Assembly (NCBI GenBank): GCA_009829735.1
Contig: CM020618.1
Span: 1,853,082-1,917,081 of the forward strand
Direction of reading: 5' to 3'
DNA from: Pyropia yezoensis
Lineage: Eukaryota; Rhodophyta; Bangiophyceae; Bangiales; Bangiaceae
DNA length: 64,000 nt
Shown: positions 18,276-29,613 of the stretch, one piece after another
Numbering within the stretch: position 1 is the first letter of the stretch
How the letters are laid out: each line of letters opens with the position of its first letter
The notes under the pieces: generated by a model
The model's database searches: none
What the model saw: the letters and a program-made list of their open reading frames with translations, nothing else
Told to the model about the DNA's origin: nothing
Made by a program: the position numbers and the translations under genes

Positions 18276-19982
18276 ATGACGGACCCTGTTCCCTCGGGAG
18301 GTCGGGGCCGTGGTGCGCCGTCGGACACTTCTATGGTTACTCCCGCTGGTCGCGGTCGTGGCGGTCCCTCGGGTCCGTTGGGCCGTGGCGGAGGCGGGCA
18401 GACAGGGATTCCGCGTCGGGGGACAGAGCCCCCGGGTGGGATTCGGGCTGCTATGGGTCAGGATTTACGTCGGGACACGGGTTCTGAGACAGGGACCCGA
18501 GCTCCACCTTAGGCTCCTGTTGCTGGGTCCCAAGACATTTTTACTACTCTGGAAACGTTTCGAGATGAGATTTTGGCTACTGTATCCCAGGCCCTGAGCC
18601 AGAGTCCTGCTGGCCAGGGTGGGTCCCATGATACCAGTCGTTCCAATCGTTCCCGTTCCCGCCGTCGTCGGCGTCGTCACCATTCCAGAGGTTCCTGTAC
18701 GTCCTCTTCCTCGGGTACCACGTTTTCTTCTGTCCGGGATGAGGAGGACCTTGAGACCCCTGAGTACCCACGGACCGAGCCCCAGGTCATCAAGTGTTCA
18801 GATGATCGCTTTGCTCGGGTCCTAGATTACCGTACGTACCGTCTGAGGAACAAGAAGGCTACCTATGGGACACGTGAGGCTCGTAAGATGGGACGGGTCG
18901 CGCGTAACATGAAGCACTCTTTCGCTGGGTACCCTAATTTCTCTGGTAAGGAGGCCCTGAAAGTGTTCAGGTGGTTCCGCAAACTGGTAAAGGCTTGTAA
19001 CGACAACGCGGTCTCTGAGGGCATGGCCCTTTATGCGATCCCACATTTCCTTTCTGGTGACGCGGAACTACGGTACACACGGGCCCTTCCGGATTCCTCC
19101 AGCGCGTCTGGTGGCTCCTCGATCACAAGTTACCCAGAGGCCGTTAACTGGTTCCTAGAGACGTACGCAGAGCCCCATGCACTGGCCCTGGCTCAGGACA
19201 GGTTCAGTCGGGCCGCTAAGGAACCAGACGAGGGCATCGAGGCTTTCGCGGTCCGTCTCCGGGGCCTAACGGAACTGTGCGGGAATATCCATACCGAGGG
19301 CACCATGAAGCAGCAGCTGATCCAAGGGCTCCCTGAGTACCTGCGCACTGACGCGTTTGTCTACAATGTTCCCGACCGTACGTACCAGCAGTTGGTTACT
19401 TTTACTGCGGGCAAGTACAAGGCAGCCACGGACGTTATTAAGATGGCCCAAGGGTCCTCTTCGAGTAAGGCTGGTCCCTCTGTTTCCGCCCGCAGGCCTA
19501 CTGATTTTCGGGCTAAGCCCACCCCGGACCCGTCACCGTTAATGGCAGTCAATCCTATGGGCCCCTCGACGATCCTTAAGGGCCCCCTTGACAAGGAAAC
19601 TGAGAAGAACGGGTCGGGCCAAGTGTTTGGGTTCAAGGGATCCGCGCCCCAGTTCGTGGGGGTACGTACCATGGATAGCCGGCGCCCGTACCGTTGTTAC
19701 CTTTGCTGGGAACCGGGCCACATGGCCCATCAATGTTCCATGCTATCCGAGGCCCAACGGAAAGCGGTTATCCAGGCCCGGGACTCCTTCCTTGCGGCTA
19801 CTCGGGGCCGGAGCCAGAGTACCGAGGTCAAGCCCAACGCGGACCGTCAGTTCCATCGCCAGATACGTGTTGCCATGGTCCAGGCTCTGTGTGAAGGGAT
19901 CAACTTGTCAGATGATGAGGCGGACCAAGTGTGCCATGTTACCGTCGGTTCCAAGGAGCCGGGACCCTCGGGAAAAGAGTAA
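18276..19982 (+). CDS. gag: Gag of element B, with one in-frame TAG at codon 79
   Basis: The likely start is the ATG at 18276, opening a Gly/Arg-rich N-terminus. A TAG at 18510-18512 interrupts the frame, which then stays open to 19982. The next ATG (18573) would give a 469-residue protein. Downstream are an Arg/Ser-rich block, a capsid-like helical region (about 18800-19450) and a zinc knuckle CYLCWEPGHMAHQC near 19695. The sequence downstream of the stop still reads as Gag-like, so either this copy starts at 18573 or the stop is a recent lesion. It overlaps pol by 52 bases, counting from the first ATG in the pol frame (19931). Confidence 0.8.
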
Positions 19983-20012
19983 CGGGGGGCGGATCCAAGA
20001 GGTCCCCTCCCC
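19970..20012 (+). promoter_or_regulatory. Gag-pol -1 frameshift signal of element B
   Basis: GGGAAAA (19970-19976) is in the gag phase G-GGA-AAA, one codon before the gag TAA (19980). After a 7-base spacer, a G run (19984-19989) can pair with the C runs at 20004-20012. Pol lies in the -1 frame and is open across the site. This is a canonical X-XXY-YYZ arrangement. Confidence 0.75.
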
Positions 20013-23000
20013 ATCGTCGGGACAGTACCTGCTCGTTTGCAACCAAGCTGGGGTTCTCGAAGATCTTCAAGGGCCCCATTGTACCTGTTCGTTCTGAGTC
20101 CCCTATTGTTTTGCCCACCCCTTGTTCCTGTTTACCCTCATTGGCACGGCGGTCCAAGTCTGGGCTCCGACGTCGATTGGGAATGAAGAAGCCATATGGG
20201 TTCAAGGGCACCTTGCTTGTACTGCGTAAGAGGAACTTTGCTTTGAATGCTTTTGTACGTTTGGACCGAGAGGACCCTAAGGAAACGACGGCCATTTTGG
20301 ACACAGGTGCGGGACCCAGTGTGGTACGCGAGGACATCTTACCCTGTGGATGGCAACGATTGGCTTCTAGGGCTCCTAAGTCTACCCATGTTTGTGACGC
20401 TGCCGGGCAACTGCTCAAGGCCCGGGGAGTCCTGGAACTATCGGTCATTGTCAACGGGAAGCCGATGGAGTTTGAGTTCCTTGTCGTCAGGGCCCTTTCT
20501 GTCCCATTGATCCTTGGGATGGACTTCCAAAAGGAACATGTCAAGGCTATCTACCCCGGGACCGAGTCGGTCCTTTGGAACCTTGGGTTCCTGTCCTACG
20601 CCAAAAGGACCTGGGAGGGCAAGGCCCAGAGCGCTTTTCCTGTCAAGGGCAACCCTATCCGTCAAGATCCCTCGGCCCTGTACCTTTCCAAGGGCGTGAC
20701 TTTGGCTCCCCGGTCCCTACAAGCGGTTTATGTCAAGTGCGGTACCAATGGGAAGTGTTTATTGTACGAGAGGCCCCATAAGATGGCTAAGAAGGGGCTC
20801 CGTTTACACAACGCACTGGCTACGATACGGACCCGACAGGACTTTCGGATCCATGTTATGAACATCTCGGACCGGGCTGTCAACCTGCCCAAGAACTTTG
20901 CCATTGGCGTGGCCATACCGTACGATGGTCCCGTGCTCGAGGTCCCTGCGGATTACTTGTCGGCCCCTAGTGAGGGGGCCGCACCACTTGTCACCCTGGG
21001 CCCGGAGCAAGGGAACCCGTTGAGCCAAGCGTCGGCACCGGAGGACGTGACTCCCAAGGGACCCGCCGGAACCACGGTCCCTGAGCCGGACACGACTGAC
21101 AAGAAGCCTGACGGAACCCCGGTCCAGATGCCCAAGGTCGCGTATGATTTGATCCCGCCTGAGCTACACCAGGCTGTACGCGAACATTTAGACCGTTACG
21201 AGGACCTATGGAACGGGCAACTGGGACGCATTGATGTGACCCCTCACCGGATTACCCTCAAGGAAGGGGCCAAACCCATTCGGTCCCAACCGTACCGTAC
21301 CGGGCTCCATCAACGGGACCTCATCAAGGAACAAGTGGAAAAGCAGACCCGGCTCGGGGTTATTGAACCGTCCCAGGCTGAGTGGTCCTTTCCGGTTGTG
21401 TTGGTCCCGAAGGCCGATGGTACCCCTAGGTTCTGTGTGGATTACCGGCGCTTGAACGAGGTCACGGTTAAGGATACCTACCCGTTACCGCGCATGGACG
21501 ATTGTATCGATTTCCTGGGAGAGGCTACCGTGTTTTCCATGCTGGACGCCAACTGTGGCTACTGGCAGATTTCTGTGGCTCCTGAGGACCAAGACAAGAC
21601 TACGTTTACTTGTCACGAAGGAACCTTCAGATACATCCGGCTCCCATTTGGTCTTACCAACGCCCCGGCTACGTTCCAGAGGGCCATTGATATGATCCTG
21701 TCTGGGGTTAAGTGGAAGACGTGCCTTGTGTACCTGGATGACGTCATCGTGTTCTCCAAGGACCATAAGGACCACCTGGCCCATCTGGGAGAGATCTTTG
21801 GGTTACTGGCTAGGGCCGGTGTTTCCCTCAAGGCTACCAAGTGCTTTTTGTTCCAGGATGAGGTTGAATACCTCGGGCACATTGTCGGTAAGGGTCAGCT
21901 CCGTGTGAACGAGAAGAACCTGGTTGGGCTCCGGGAAGCTAAGACCCCAAGGACCAAGAAGGACCTTCGCAGCTTCCTAGGGATGTGCAATGTGTACCGG
22001 CGCTTTGTCAAGGACTACGCCAAGGTAGCCCGACCCCTATTGGCCATGACCAGTACCAAGGTCCCAGACCCGTTACCACAGTTTACCCCGGCCCAGACGG
22101 ACGCTTTTGAGGAGCTCAAGTACCGTCTGACCCATACTCCCGTTCTGGCTCTTCCGAGACGCACGGGTCAGTACATCGTGGATACGGATGCTAGCGCTAC
22201 CCAGATTGGGTGCGTTTTGCTACAGGACCAAGGGGACGGGGCCTACAAGCCCGTGGGTCACTGGAGCCGTGTGCTGACCCCGGCTGAGTGTAACTACAGT
22301 ACCACGGAACGTGAGTGTCTTGCTGTTGTTTGGGCTCTGTTTCTGTTACGACCGTACCTTGAAGGGACACGCTTTGTGGTTCGAACGGACCATACGGCCC
22401 TGAAGTGGATGTTACATATGGACGGGGCCCATGGACGTTTGGCCCGCTGGCGCCTTCGGCTGGCAGAGTTCCAGTATACCGTTGAGTCCCGTCCTGGGCA
22501 ACATCATCACGCAGCGGACTTTATGTCGCGCTTGGATACCACGGGACACGACAGGGGCCCCATACCTGACGAGATACCCTCGCTGTTGACCTTGGCTAAC
22601 TTTGTCACTGGTTGGACCCGGCCAAACTTCAAGACAGGCACACGGTACCCTCCTCTGACAGTCGACAGGATCCTCAAGGCCCAAGGTCAGGACCAGCGTT
22701 GCCAGGAACTACGGAAAGAGATGGACCAGAACGTGAACTCAAGGTACGGGGAAACGCCGGAAGGGTTACTGGTACGATTGGCTCCTCTTGACCGAGCGGT
22801 CCAGATCGTGGTCCCCAAGGCCCTACAACAAGAGGTCCTGAGTTTGGAACATGAACCGGGACACGCAGGGCACCCAGGCATGAAGAAGATGTACACCTCT
22901 ATGAGGCGGGTATTTTACTGGGAGTCTATGGTGGCAGATGTGCACGCCTTTGTTTCCAACTGTTCCTCGTGTTCCAAGGGCAGGGTCCAAGGGAGACGGC

Positions 23001-24232
23001 GGACCAACCCGCTCAAACTGTTCCCTGCATCGGAGCCCTTCAAGGACGTGTGCCTTGACCTCTTGGGCCCCTTACCCTGGACCGTCAGCAGGAACAGGTA
23101 CCTTCTTGTTATTGTGGACCGGTTTACTAAGCTGACCCGAGTGGTTCCCCTTGGCAGCCAGGACGCGGCAGTGGTGGCCTCGGCTTTTCTGGATACGTGG
23201 GGGGCTTCCTATGGTCCCCCGGAGACCCTACTAACGGACAATGGGCCCCAGTTAGCGTCCACATACTTCCGTGGCGTTTGCGGGCTCCTTGGGATCAAGC
23301 ATGTTACCTCCACCACGTACCATCCCCAGACCCAAGGACAGGTGGAACGGTTTAATCGTACCATAGTGGCCCAGCTCCGCACGTACGTTGAGGACCACCA
23401 GGACCATTGGGACGAGTTGGTTTCCGTGCTCACGGTTGCCTATAACACGAGGCCACAACAGAGTACCGGTGTGGCCCCGTTTGAGTTTGTGATCCCTGAC
23501 CGGGTCCGCACCTTTGCCCTGGACAAGCTCCCTGGCTCCCCGTACCCTAAGGAGTTCACTGGTACCGCGCGACAGGTCCGAGAGGCGAGACGGGCCCATC
23601 TAAGAAACTTGGCCTTTACGGTCCGTAAGAACCTGGACCTGGCACAGAAACGGTACAAGAGAGGGTACGACAAGCGGGTCACTCCGGTCATCGAGGCCCT
23701 ACGTATCGGGGACTGGGTCTACGTGGATACCAATGATGATAGCCGGCAGAAGTTGCACCAGAAGGTCAAGGGTCCCTATCGTATCGTGGACCGGGACGGG
23801 CACACATTCACGGTTCTGGTCGAGGGGATCCGTCACAGGGCAAGCAGTGACCATGTGGCCCGGGCACCCACGCCTGCTGGACACACTGACTCCACGTCCC
23901 GTTTACACGGGCCACAAGACCCGGTGGTACCTATGGACTACGAAGACTCAGGCACCCCTTTTGTCTGGGAACGTTTTGTGGGCCACGACCGGGACAGTGA
24001 TGGGAACCTATGGCTCCTGGTCCGCTGGTGGGGGTACGCCGAGTCCGAGGACACATGGGAACCGTGCCATAAGTTCGACAGGGCTAAGGTTGTTCAGTAC
24101 TGTGAACGTGTTGGTACCGAGCCCCCACTGCGGGAGGAAGAGGCCGTGGCACTACTGGAACCCTTTAAGGCTATCTATGCTGTGTGGCCCTGGAACCTTG
24201 AACCGGGTGCGGATCTGTGGCCCCGTTGCTAA
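19973..24232 (+). CDS. pol: Pol polyprotein of element B: protease, RT, RNase H, integrase, chromodomain
   Basis: This is a single open frame entered by frameshifting. Its first ATG (19931) lies upstream of the slip site and is probably not used. Numbering from that ATG, the protease motif LDTGAG is near residue 118, RT catalytic YLDD near 598, RNase H DTDAS near 748 and the integrase HHCC zinc site near 973-1015. The integrase core D, D, E sit in LDLLGP, TDNGPQL and VERFNR (about 1040-1140). A C-terminal chromodomain (WERFVGHDRDSDGN... GYAESEDTWEP) lies at about 1340-1395. The domain order RT-RNH-INT and the chromodomain define a Ty3/gypsy chromovirus. No stops were seen, so this is the only intact pol in the window. 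Confidence 0.95.
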   Translation, partial: KRVTGGGSKRSPPHRRDSTCSFATKLGFSKIFKGPIVPVRSESPIVLPTPCSCLPSLARRSKSGLRRRLGMKKPYGFKGTLLVLRKRNFALNAFVRLDREDPKETTAILDTGAGPSVVREDILPCGWQRLASRAPKSTHVCDAAGQLLKARGVLELSVIVNGKPMEFEFLVVRALSVPLILGMDFQKEHVKAIYPGTESVLWNLGFLSYAKRTWEGKAQSAFPVKGNPIRQDPSALYLSKGVTLAPRSLQAVYVKCGTNGKCLLYERPHKMAKKGLRLHNALATIRTRQDFRIHVMNISDRAVNLPKNFAIGVAIPYDGPVLEVPADYLSAPSEGAAPLVTLGPEQGNPLSQASAPEDVTPKGPAGTTVPEPDTTDKKPDGTPVQMPKVAYDLIPPELHQAVREHLDRYEDLWNGQLGRIDVTPHRITLKEGAKPIRSQPYRTGLHQRDLIKEQVEKQTRLGVIEPSQAEWSFPVVLVPKADGTPRFCVDYRRLNEVTVKDTYPLPRMDDCIDFLGEATVFSMLDANCGYWQISVAPEDQDKTTFTCHEGTFRYIRLPFGLTNAPATFQRAIDMILSGVKWKTCLVYLDDVIVFSKDHKDHLAHLGEIFGLLARAGVSLKATKCFLFQDEVEYLGHIVGKGQLRVNEKNLVGLREAKTPRTKKDLRSFLGMCNVYRRFVKDYAKVARPLLAMTSTKVPDPLPQFTPAQTDAFEELKYRLTHTPVLALPRRTGQYIVDTDASATQIGCVLLQDQGDGAYKPVGHWSRVLTPAECNYSTTERECLAVVWALFLLRPYLEGTRFVVRTDHTALKWMLHMDGAHGRLARWRLRLAEFQYTVESRPGQHHHAADFMSRLDTTGHDRGPIPDEIPSLLTLANFVTGWTRPNFKTGTRYPPLTVDRILKAQGQDQRCQELRKEMDQNVNSRYGETPEGLLVRLAPLDRAVQIVVPKALQQEVLSLEHEPGHAGHPGMKKMYTSMRRVFYWESMVADVHAFVSNCSSCSKGRVQGRRRTNPLKLFPASEPFKDVCLDLLGPLPWTVSRNRYLLVIVDRFTKLTRVVPLGSQDAAVVASAFLDTWGASYGPPETLLTDNGPQLASTYFRGVCGLLGIKHVTSTTYHPQTQGQVERFNRTIVAQLRTYVEDHQDHWDELVSVLTVAYNTRPQQSTGVAPFEFVIPDRVRTFALDKLPGSPYPKEFTGTARQVREARRAHLRNLAFTVRKNLDLAQKRYKRGYDKRVTPVIEALRIGDWVYVDTNDDSRQKLHQKVKGPYRIVDRDGHTFTVLVEGIRHRASSDHVARAPTPAGHTDSTSRLHGPQDPVVPMDYEDSGTPFVWERFVGHDRDSDGNLWLLVRWWGYAESEDTWEPCHKFDRAKVVQYCERVGTEPPLREEEAVALLEPFKAIYAVWPWNLEPGADLWPRC

Positions 24233-25895
24233 CCTTGGGCCAGGCACCCTTTACTCGGTCCAGTGGGTCCCCATGGCCAAGGGCTGGTCCAGATACTCGA
24301 GTAGGTGGGCAGGTTGGTGGTTCGACTCGGGGCATCAAGGGCGACATTTAGTTCCTGCAAAGATTTTTTCATGGGGGGCTACTTTGTTGTCACCGTCGTG
24401 GCGACCATCGTCTTCCCCGGCATCGAAATCGGCTAAGTCGCATCTTCTTCCCCGGGCGTGGGAGCGGATTGGAGGTGTTGCAAGATTGTGGGATCAAGAA
24501 TTTATTACTATCTGGTGTTGCAACGCCGTTGTTGCTTACACCAAATCCCACTCTCGCCTCTCCCCCCCACGACCCCATACGACCTTGTACGCCCTCCTCG
24601 GTGGTGGCTGGTGCGATGGGCACCCCCCCCGGTGACCTTCGCGTGGGTCCGTGCTGACCCCGACGGTGCCCTCTTGCCGGTCAGTGCCCATCCTACGTTG
24701 GGGACCAGTATGCCTTGCCTCGCGGCGGGTGCCTTGTGCGACGTGCCGGCCGAGGTCACCTTGGTTGCCCCTTGGTATCTTGTGCCCCTTGTACCTTGTC
24801 CAACGTTGCCCTGACTTGGTCCTCGTGGTCCCGTCGTACTAGTTGACTCCTTGATCCCGTCGTCCATAGTGACCTTGTTGCCCGTTGTTCCCGCGATGGT
24901 CCTTGAGGCCCGGCGAGCCCGTTGGCGCTTGACGCTCTCGCCGTACGGGGTGGGATCTCTTGGCCGTTGCCCGTTGGTACGGTCACCTTGGTACTGGAGC
25001 CCATGGGCACCCTGTCCGTCTTGCTCCCGTTGGTCCGCTCGTGGCCCATGCCCGTATCGGGGCCGACACGTCCGGGATCCATCTCGGCAGCTCTACCAAC
25101 GCGTACGACTGTCCCGGACCACGTTCCTCTTGGTCCATGTTGTTCCCACCTGGCCCTGCAACCGGTACGCCTTGACCGCCGGGAGCCCCTTGACCCGCTG
25201 CGCCTTGAACGATGGGACCGCCCTGGGCCCCAGGTACCGCCGCACCCACAGGCACGCTGGGACCGCCAGGAACCGTCGAGCCCTTGCCAGCCGACGCGCT
25301 CGTCGCGGCGCGGCCGGGCTTCATGGGACGGGGTAACGGGACACAATAAGGGAAAGTGGGGTACCAGGGGGAACGGGTGCGTGGGAACGTTGGAAAGGAG
25401 AACGGGTAGAGGGAACGATTGAGGAGCCCACGGGGAAGCGTAGCGGGGAAGATGGTGCGTTGGGGTCCCGGTCGCGGGGAACGAGGGAGCCCGTGAGGGC
25501 CCTCTTATCCCTGGGCCCCCACTCCGACGGAACCCAGGCTGCGCCCGTGTGCCGCCGGCCCCCGTCCGCATCCCGACGCCACCTCACCCACCCCATGGGC
25601 CGAGCGCCACATGGGGAGGGCGAGGGGAGAGGGAATGCAGGCGGGCGGCCGGCGCGGGCTGCGCCACACCCCCCTAGTTACCCTGTGCGTGGCCCTCGGT
25701 CCCTCCCGTACCGCCCTGGTCAGTCTGCCCGGGACCCTCTGCCTCGAGACACTTGTCGGGGGGGACCCTGTCTGCAGACACTGGCCCCACGTCCCGTTCG
25801 TTGTGACCCTGGTGTAACCCTGTCGGACCCTTTCCAGTCCCTCTCCCCGGTTTCCCTGTTGGCCGGCGGGACGCTCGGACCTAGTGAGGGGGCCA
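24233..25895. other. 3' non-pol region of element B
   Basis: This 1.66-kb stretch lies between the pol stop and the 3' LTR. The longest minus-strand frame (25571-24756, 271 codons) is Arg/Gly/Ser-rich. Another minus frame (25324-24983) has collagen-like Gly-Pro-Gly spacing. Neither aligns by eye with the antisense proteins of A or C. It occupies the position of their antisense gene, so a decayed or unrelated antisense gene is possible. The end (GAGGGGGCCA before 25896) is the likely polypurine tract. Confidence 0.5.
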
Positions 25896-26540
25896 TGTGG
25901 CGTTGTGGCACTCAGGTACCGTTGGGACCCGGGAGGCTGACTTGGGACCCGGCTGGCAGCGTTACGTGGAACCACGCGCTGGCTTGGGATCCTTGCATCG
26001 GTGGCCCGGGGCAGTGGCGACACGCCCGGTGCCCTGATTGGTCCCCCCGGAGCGGAGGACTTGCCGGGTTGGGGCATACTGGCCTTCGGGTTATTTGTTT
26101 GATTTTTCGCATTTGTTTTCCTTGCGTGATTTCGTGTCTTTCCCCTTTTTCCCACTGGGTTTTTTTTGGGGATTGACATTTGTGTGTGGGGGGATTTCGC
26201 TTGCTTTTCGTGTGTTGGCCCGGTGAGCGGCCAGTGCCTTGCTGGCACTTGGCCCGCTGGGGGCGCCCTCTGGGGGCCTCGTTTTGGGCCCCTGGAGGGG
26301 CCAGGGGGGGAGGTTCTTGAGGGGTGCTCCGGGGTTCTCCCCGGGGCCATCTTGTAAAATCAACAGTGCTTTGGATTCCTTCTCCCTCGGGCTTTTGTCC
26401 TGTTTACCTTTGCCTCGTATCGTGGCGGGCGAGTGGATCAGCAAGGGCTCTTACCTGTTCCTTCCTGGACTCCGGACTGTGGTCTCTGTGTGTGTGTTTG
26501 TGGTTTGTGGTTCCGGGAACCTGGGTTCCATTACGCTACA
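25896..26540 (+). repeat. 3' LTR of element B
   Basis: This 645-bp LTR has the same ends as the 5' LTR and 4 substitutions relative to it. It is followed by the CCTCT duplication at 26541-26545. Confidence 0.97.
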
Positions 26541-26545
26541 CCTCT

Positions 26546-29502
26546 TGGACCAATATCACAAGTTGTGGGATGGTCAATTGGGACTCATGAGAGCCACCCA
26601 ACACCGGATCGAGTTGAAGCCCGGTGCACCCCCTATACGCCAACAACCGTATAGGGGAGGACCTCGTTCAAGGGCCCTCGTTAAGGAGCAAGTTGCTCGC
26701 ATGGAGGCCCTCGATGTGATCGAGGCCAGCAACGCCGAGTGGGCGAGTCCGGTGGTTATCGTCCCCAAAGTTGATGGGACCCCCCGGTTTTGTATCGACT
26801 ACCGTAAGCTCAACGAGAGCACGGTGAAGGACAGTTATCCCCTACCTGGGATGGATGACTGTCTGGACTCTCTGGGGGAGGCAAACGTGTTCTCTACCCT
26901 GGACTGTAACGCGGGGTACTGGCAAGTTCCCATTGCCCCGGAGGACAGGCATAAAACTACCTTTACCTGTCACTGTGGTACCTACCAGTGCAAGCGTCTA
27001 CCGTTTGGTCTGTGTAACGCGCCGGAAACTTTCCAGCGCGCTATGGACATGATTCTGGCCGGAGTACGGTGGCAGATCTGTCTTGTGTACCTAGACGATA
27101 TCATTGTGTTCTCCCGAAGTCCGGAGGAACACATTGGCCATCTTGGCCAGGTGTTCAAGCTACTTGCTGACGCCGGTGTGTCACTGAAGGCGAGTAAGTG
27201 CCACCTCTTTACTCAAGAGGTGGAGTACTTGGGACATGTTATCCATCCGGGGCGTCTCAGTGTTAACGAGAAGAACTTGAGGGCCATTCGTAAGGCTCAG
27301 TACCCCCGGACCCAGACCCAGATGAGGAGCTTCCTCGGGATGTGTAACGTGTACCGACGTTTCACCAAGGGCTTCGCCAAGGTGGCGAAGCCGTTGAATG
27401 AGCTAGTGAGCTCAACGCTACCGAAGAACCTGCCTCCCCCAAGTCGGGCGGAGCAGGAATCCTTTGAGACTCTTCGGGACCTTCTGCTGAAGCCCCCCAT
27501 CTTGGCTATTCCCAGGTTGGGAGGCCACTACATCCTGGATGTGGACGCTAGCTACGACCAACTTGGTTGTGTGTTGCTTCAGCAGCAGCCGGACAAGGAG
27601 TACTTGCCGGTGGGATACTTTAGTAAGGGGCTGAACTCGGCCGAGAAGAACTAATGAGTCACCGAGTTGGAAGGACTCGCAGTGGTGTGGGCGGTGACGT
27701 CACTTCGTCACTACCTGGAGGGTGAGAAGTTCCTCATCCGCTGTGACCACCGCGCGTTGCAGTTCATCTTTAAGACGGACTGTACGAACACTCGTCTCAA
27801 CCGGTGGAGGGTGCGACTGGCACCCTTCAACTTTGACATTGAATACCGACCTGGCAGGCAACATGCCCTTGCCGACGGCCTCTCTCGGGTACCTACCGAG
27901 GGGCTGGACACTAACCCAGTCGATGAGGACATCCCCATCGTGGGGGTAGTCACGCGCTCGGGTCAGGCGTTGAACCCCGAGGCGCCAGGGAACAAGAAGT
28001 ACTTGCCCCTGTCCCTGGACGAGGTGGTGAAGGCCCAGGCCGAGGATCCCTTCTGCAAATCGCAGAGGGATATACTGGATACAGTGGTAGAGACGCGTTT
28101 CTTTCTGGGAGACGATAGCCTCCTCATGAGGAGGGGGGTATTCCAGGGGACCGAACAACTTGTCGTCCCCGCATCCCTCAAGGACAGTATCCTTGAGAGG
28201 GAGCACAACGCTCCCACGGGTGGACACCTGGGGTCTAGTAAACTGTACCAGACCCTGAGGACCAGGTACTACTGGCCGTCCATGGTGGTGGACATCTACA
28301 GTTGGGTGGCTGCCTGCACAAGTTGTGCACAGAATCGTCTGATGGAACGGCGGCCTACTACGGCTATGCTATTGTTCCCGGCCAAGGAGCCCTTCGCCGC
28401 GTTGGCGATGGACATCCTTGGGCCACTGCCCGTGACCGAGGAGGGCAAGCAGTACCTCCTGGTCATCTGTGACCGCTTCACGAAACTTACGCGAGCGATC
28501 CCACTGGCAGAGATCACGGCCATGTCGGTCGTGTCAGCCTTCCTAGATCACTGGGTTGCCGCGTATGGCATCCCAGATAGTACACTATCGGACAATGGAC
28601 CGCAATTTGCGTCTGTACTGTTTCAGGGAGTGCTGGATATGTTGGGGGTTAAGGCAAACTATGCCACCCCCTACCACCCACAAACTAATGCGCAGGTGGA
28701 GCGCTTCAACAAAACTATTGTTAGGCAGCTGCGCCACTATGTGAGTGAGCACGTGAAGACGTGGGACCAATACATTTCTATCCTTACTACTGCCTACAAT
28801 TCGCAGGTTCACTCATGTACAGGGGAAGTACCCCTCGCTTTTGTGACCCCCCGTCGCGTGCGGTCTATTGCCGTGCGGCGGTCGCTCCCAACTAGGGAGG
28901 ATGGTGGCAGTACGCCTACTTCTACTGAGAGTAAGGCGGAGTTCGCCGCTAGGCTTGAAAACCTCATCCCTAAAGTCAGGGCTGAGATGGACAAAGCACA
29001 AAAGCGCTACAAGCGTACCTTTGACAAAAAGGTGCGCAATGCTTAACATGTCCCCGAGCAGGGTGACTGGGTGCTGGTACACTCGCACACCCCAACTGGG
29101 GGTAAGCTGGTATTCCAGACGAAGGGACCGTACCAGGTCCTTCGTACTGATGGGCGGCGCTTCACCATCGAAAGTGACGATGGGGTCCGCACAGTGAACG
29201 GATAGGACGTGGTCAAAGTTGCACCACCGCCTGCAGGCGACCCAGCTTGGGCGCGTGCTTTGGAAGCGTGGCGCCTCCCCTCACTGCCTGCGGCCAAACA
29301 GGGCCCGCAGGAGTACGTGTTCGATAAGTTCATCGACCACGGATGGGATGAAGACACTGACCGCTTCATGTTGAGGGTGCGTTGGTTTGGCTACAAAGCC
29401 AAGGGTGATACGTGGGAGCATGTGCAGGACCTTCCGGCTGAGAAGGTCCGGGCGTACTGTGCCCGGAATGAGATAGACCCTAACAGCCCTCCCTCAACGT
29501 GA
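26546..29502 (+). pseudogene. pol: pol of A2, 3' part: RT, RNase H, integrase, chromodomain, with stops
   Basis: This continues the frame interrupted at 17489. RT has YLDD near 27090. RNase H follows, but a double stop TAA-TGA (27652-27657) replaces the Tyr-Gly of A3. Integrase keeps the complete HHCC site, including His at 28225, and the DDE blocks. Further stops are TAA at 29044 and TAG at 29203, the latter at the same codon as A3 TAG 11245. The chromodomain follows (to 29502). This copy cannot make functional Pol. Confidence 0.92.
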
Positions 29503-29613
29503 GGGAAGGCCGAGCAACAGTGCCAAGAGAGTGCTTCAAGTCGAAGTGGTACGCAGAGTAGCTTTTAACTACAGCCCTAAACCTCACACTCTCACAACAA
29601 AGGCAGCTGCCAA

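Larger units (their letters stand above)
17490..26540 (+). mobile_element. Complete Ty3/gypsy chromovirus-type element, family B
   Basis: The 9051-bp element has two 645-bp LTRs, a PBS, gag, pol in the -1 frame, a 1.66-kb 3' region and a GA/GC-rich tract before the 3' LTR, flanked by CCTCT duplications. Pol is a single open frame with all enzymatic domains and a chromodomain. The one visible lesion is a TAG early in gag. It lies inside A2 pol in the same orientation. Families A and B share a primer-binding site and domain order but differ in sequence and LTRs. Confidence 0.97.
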
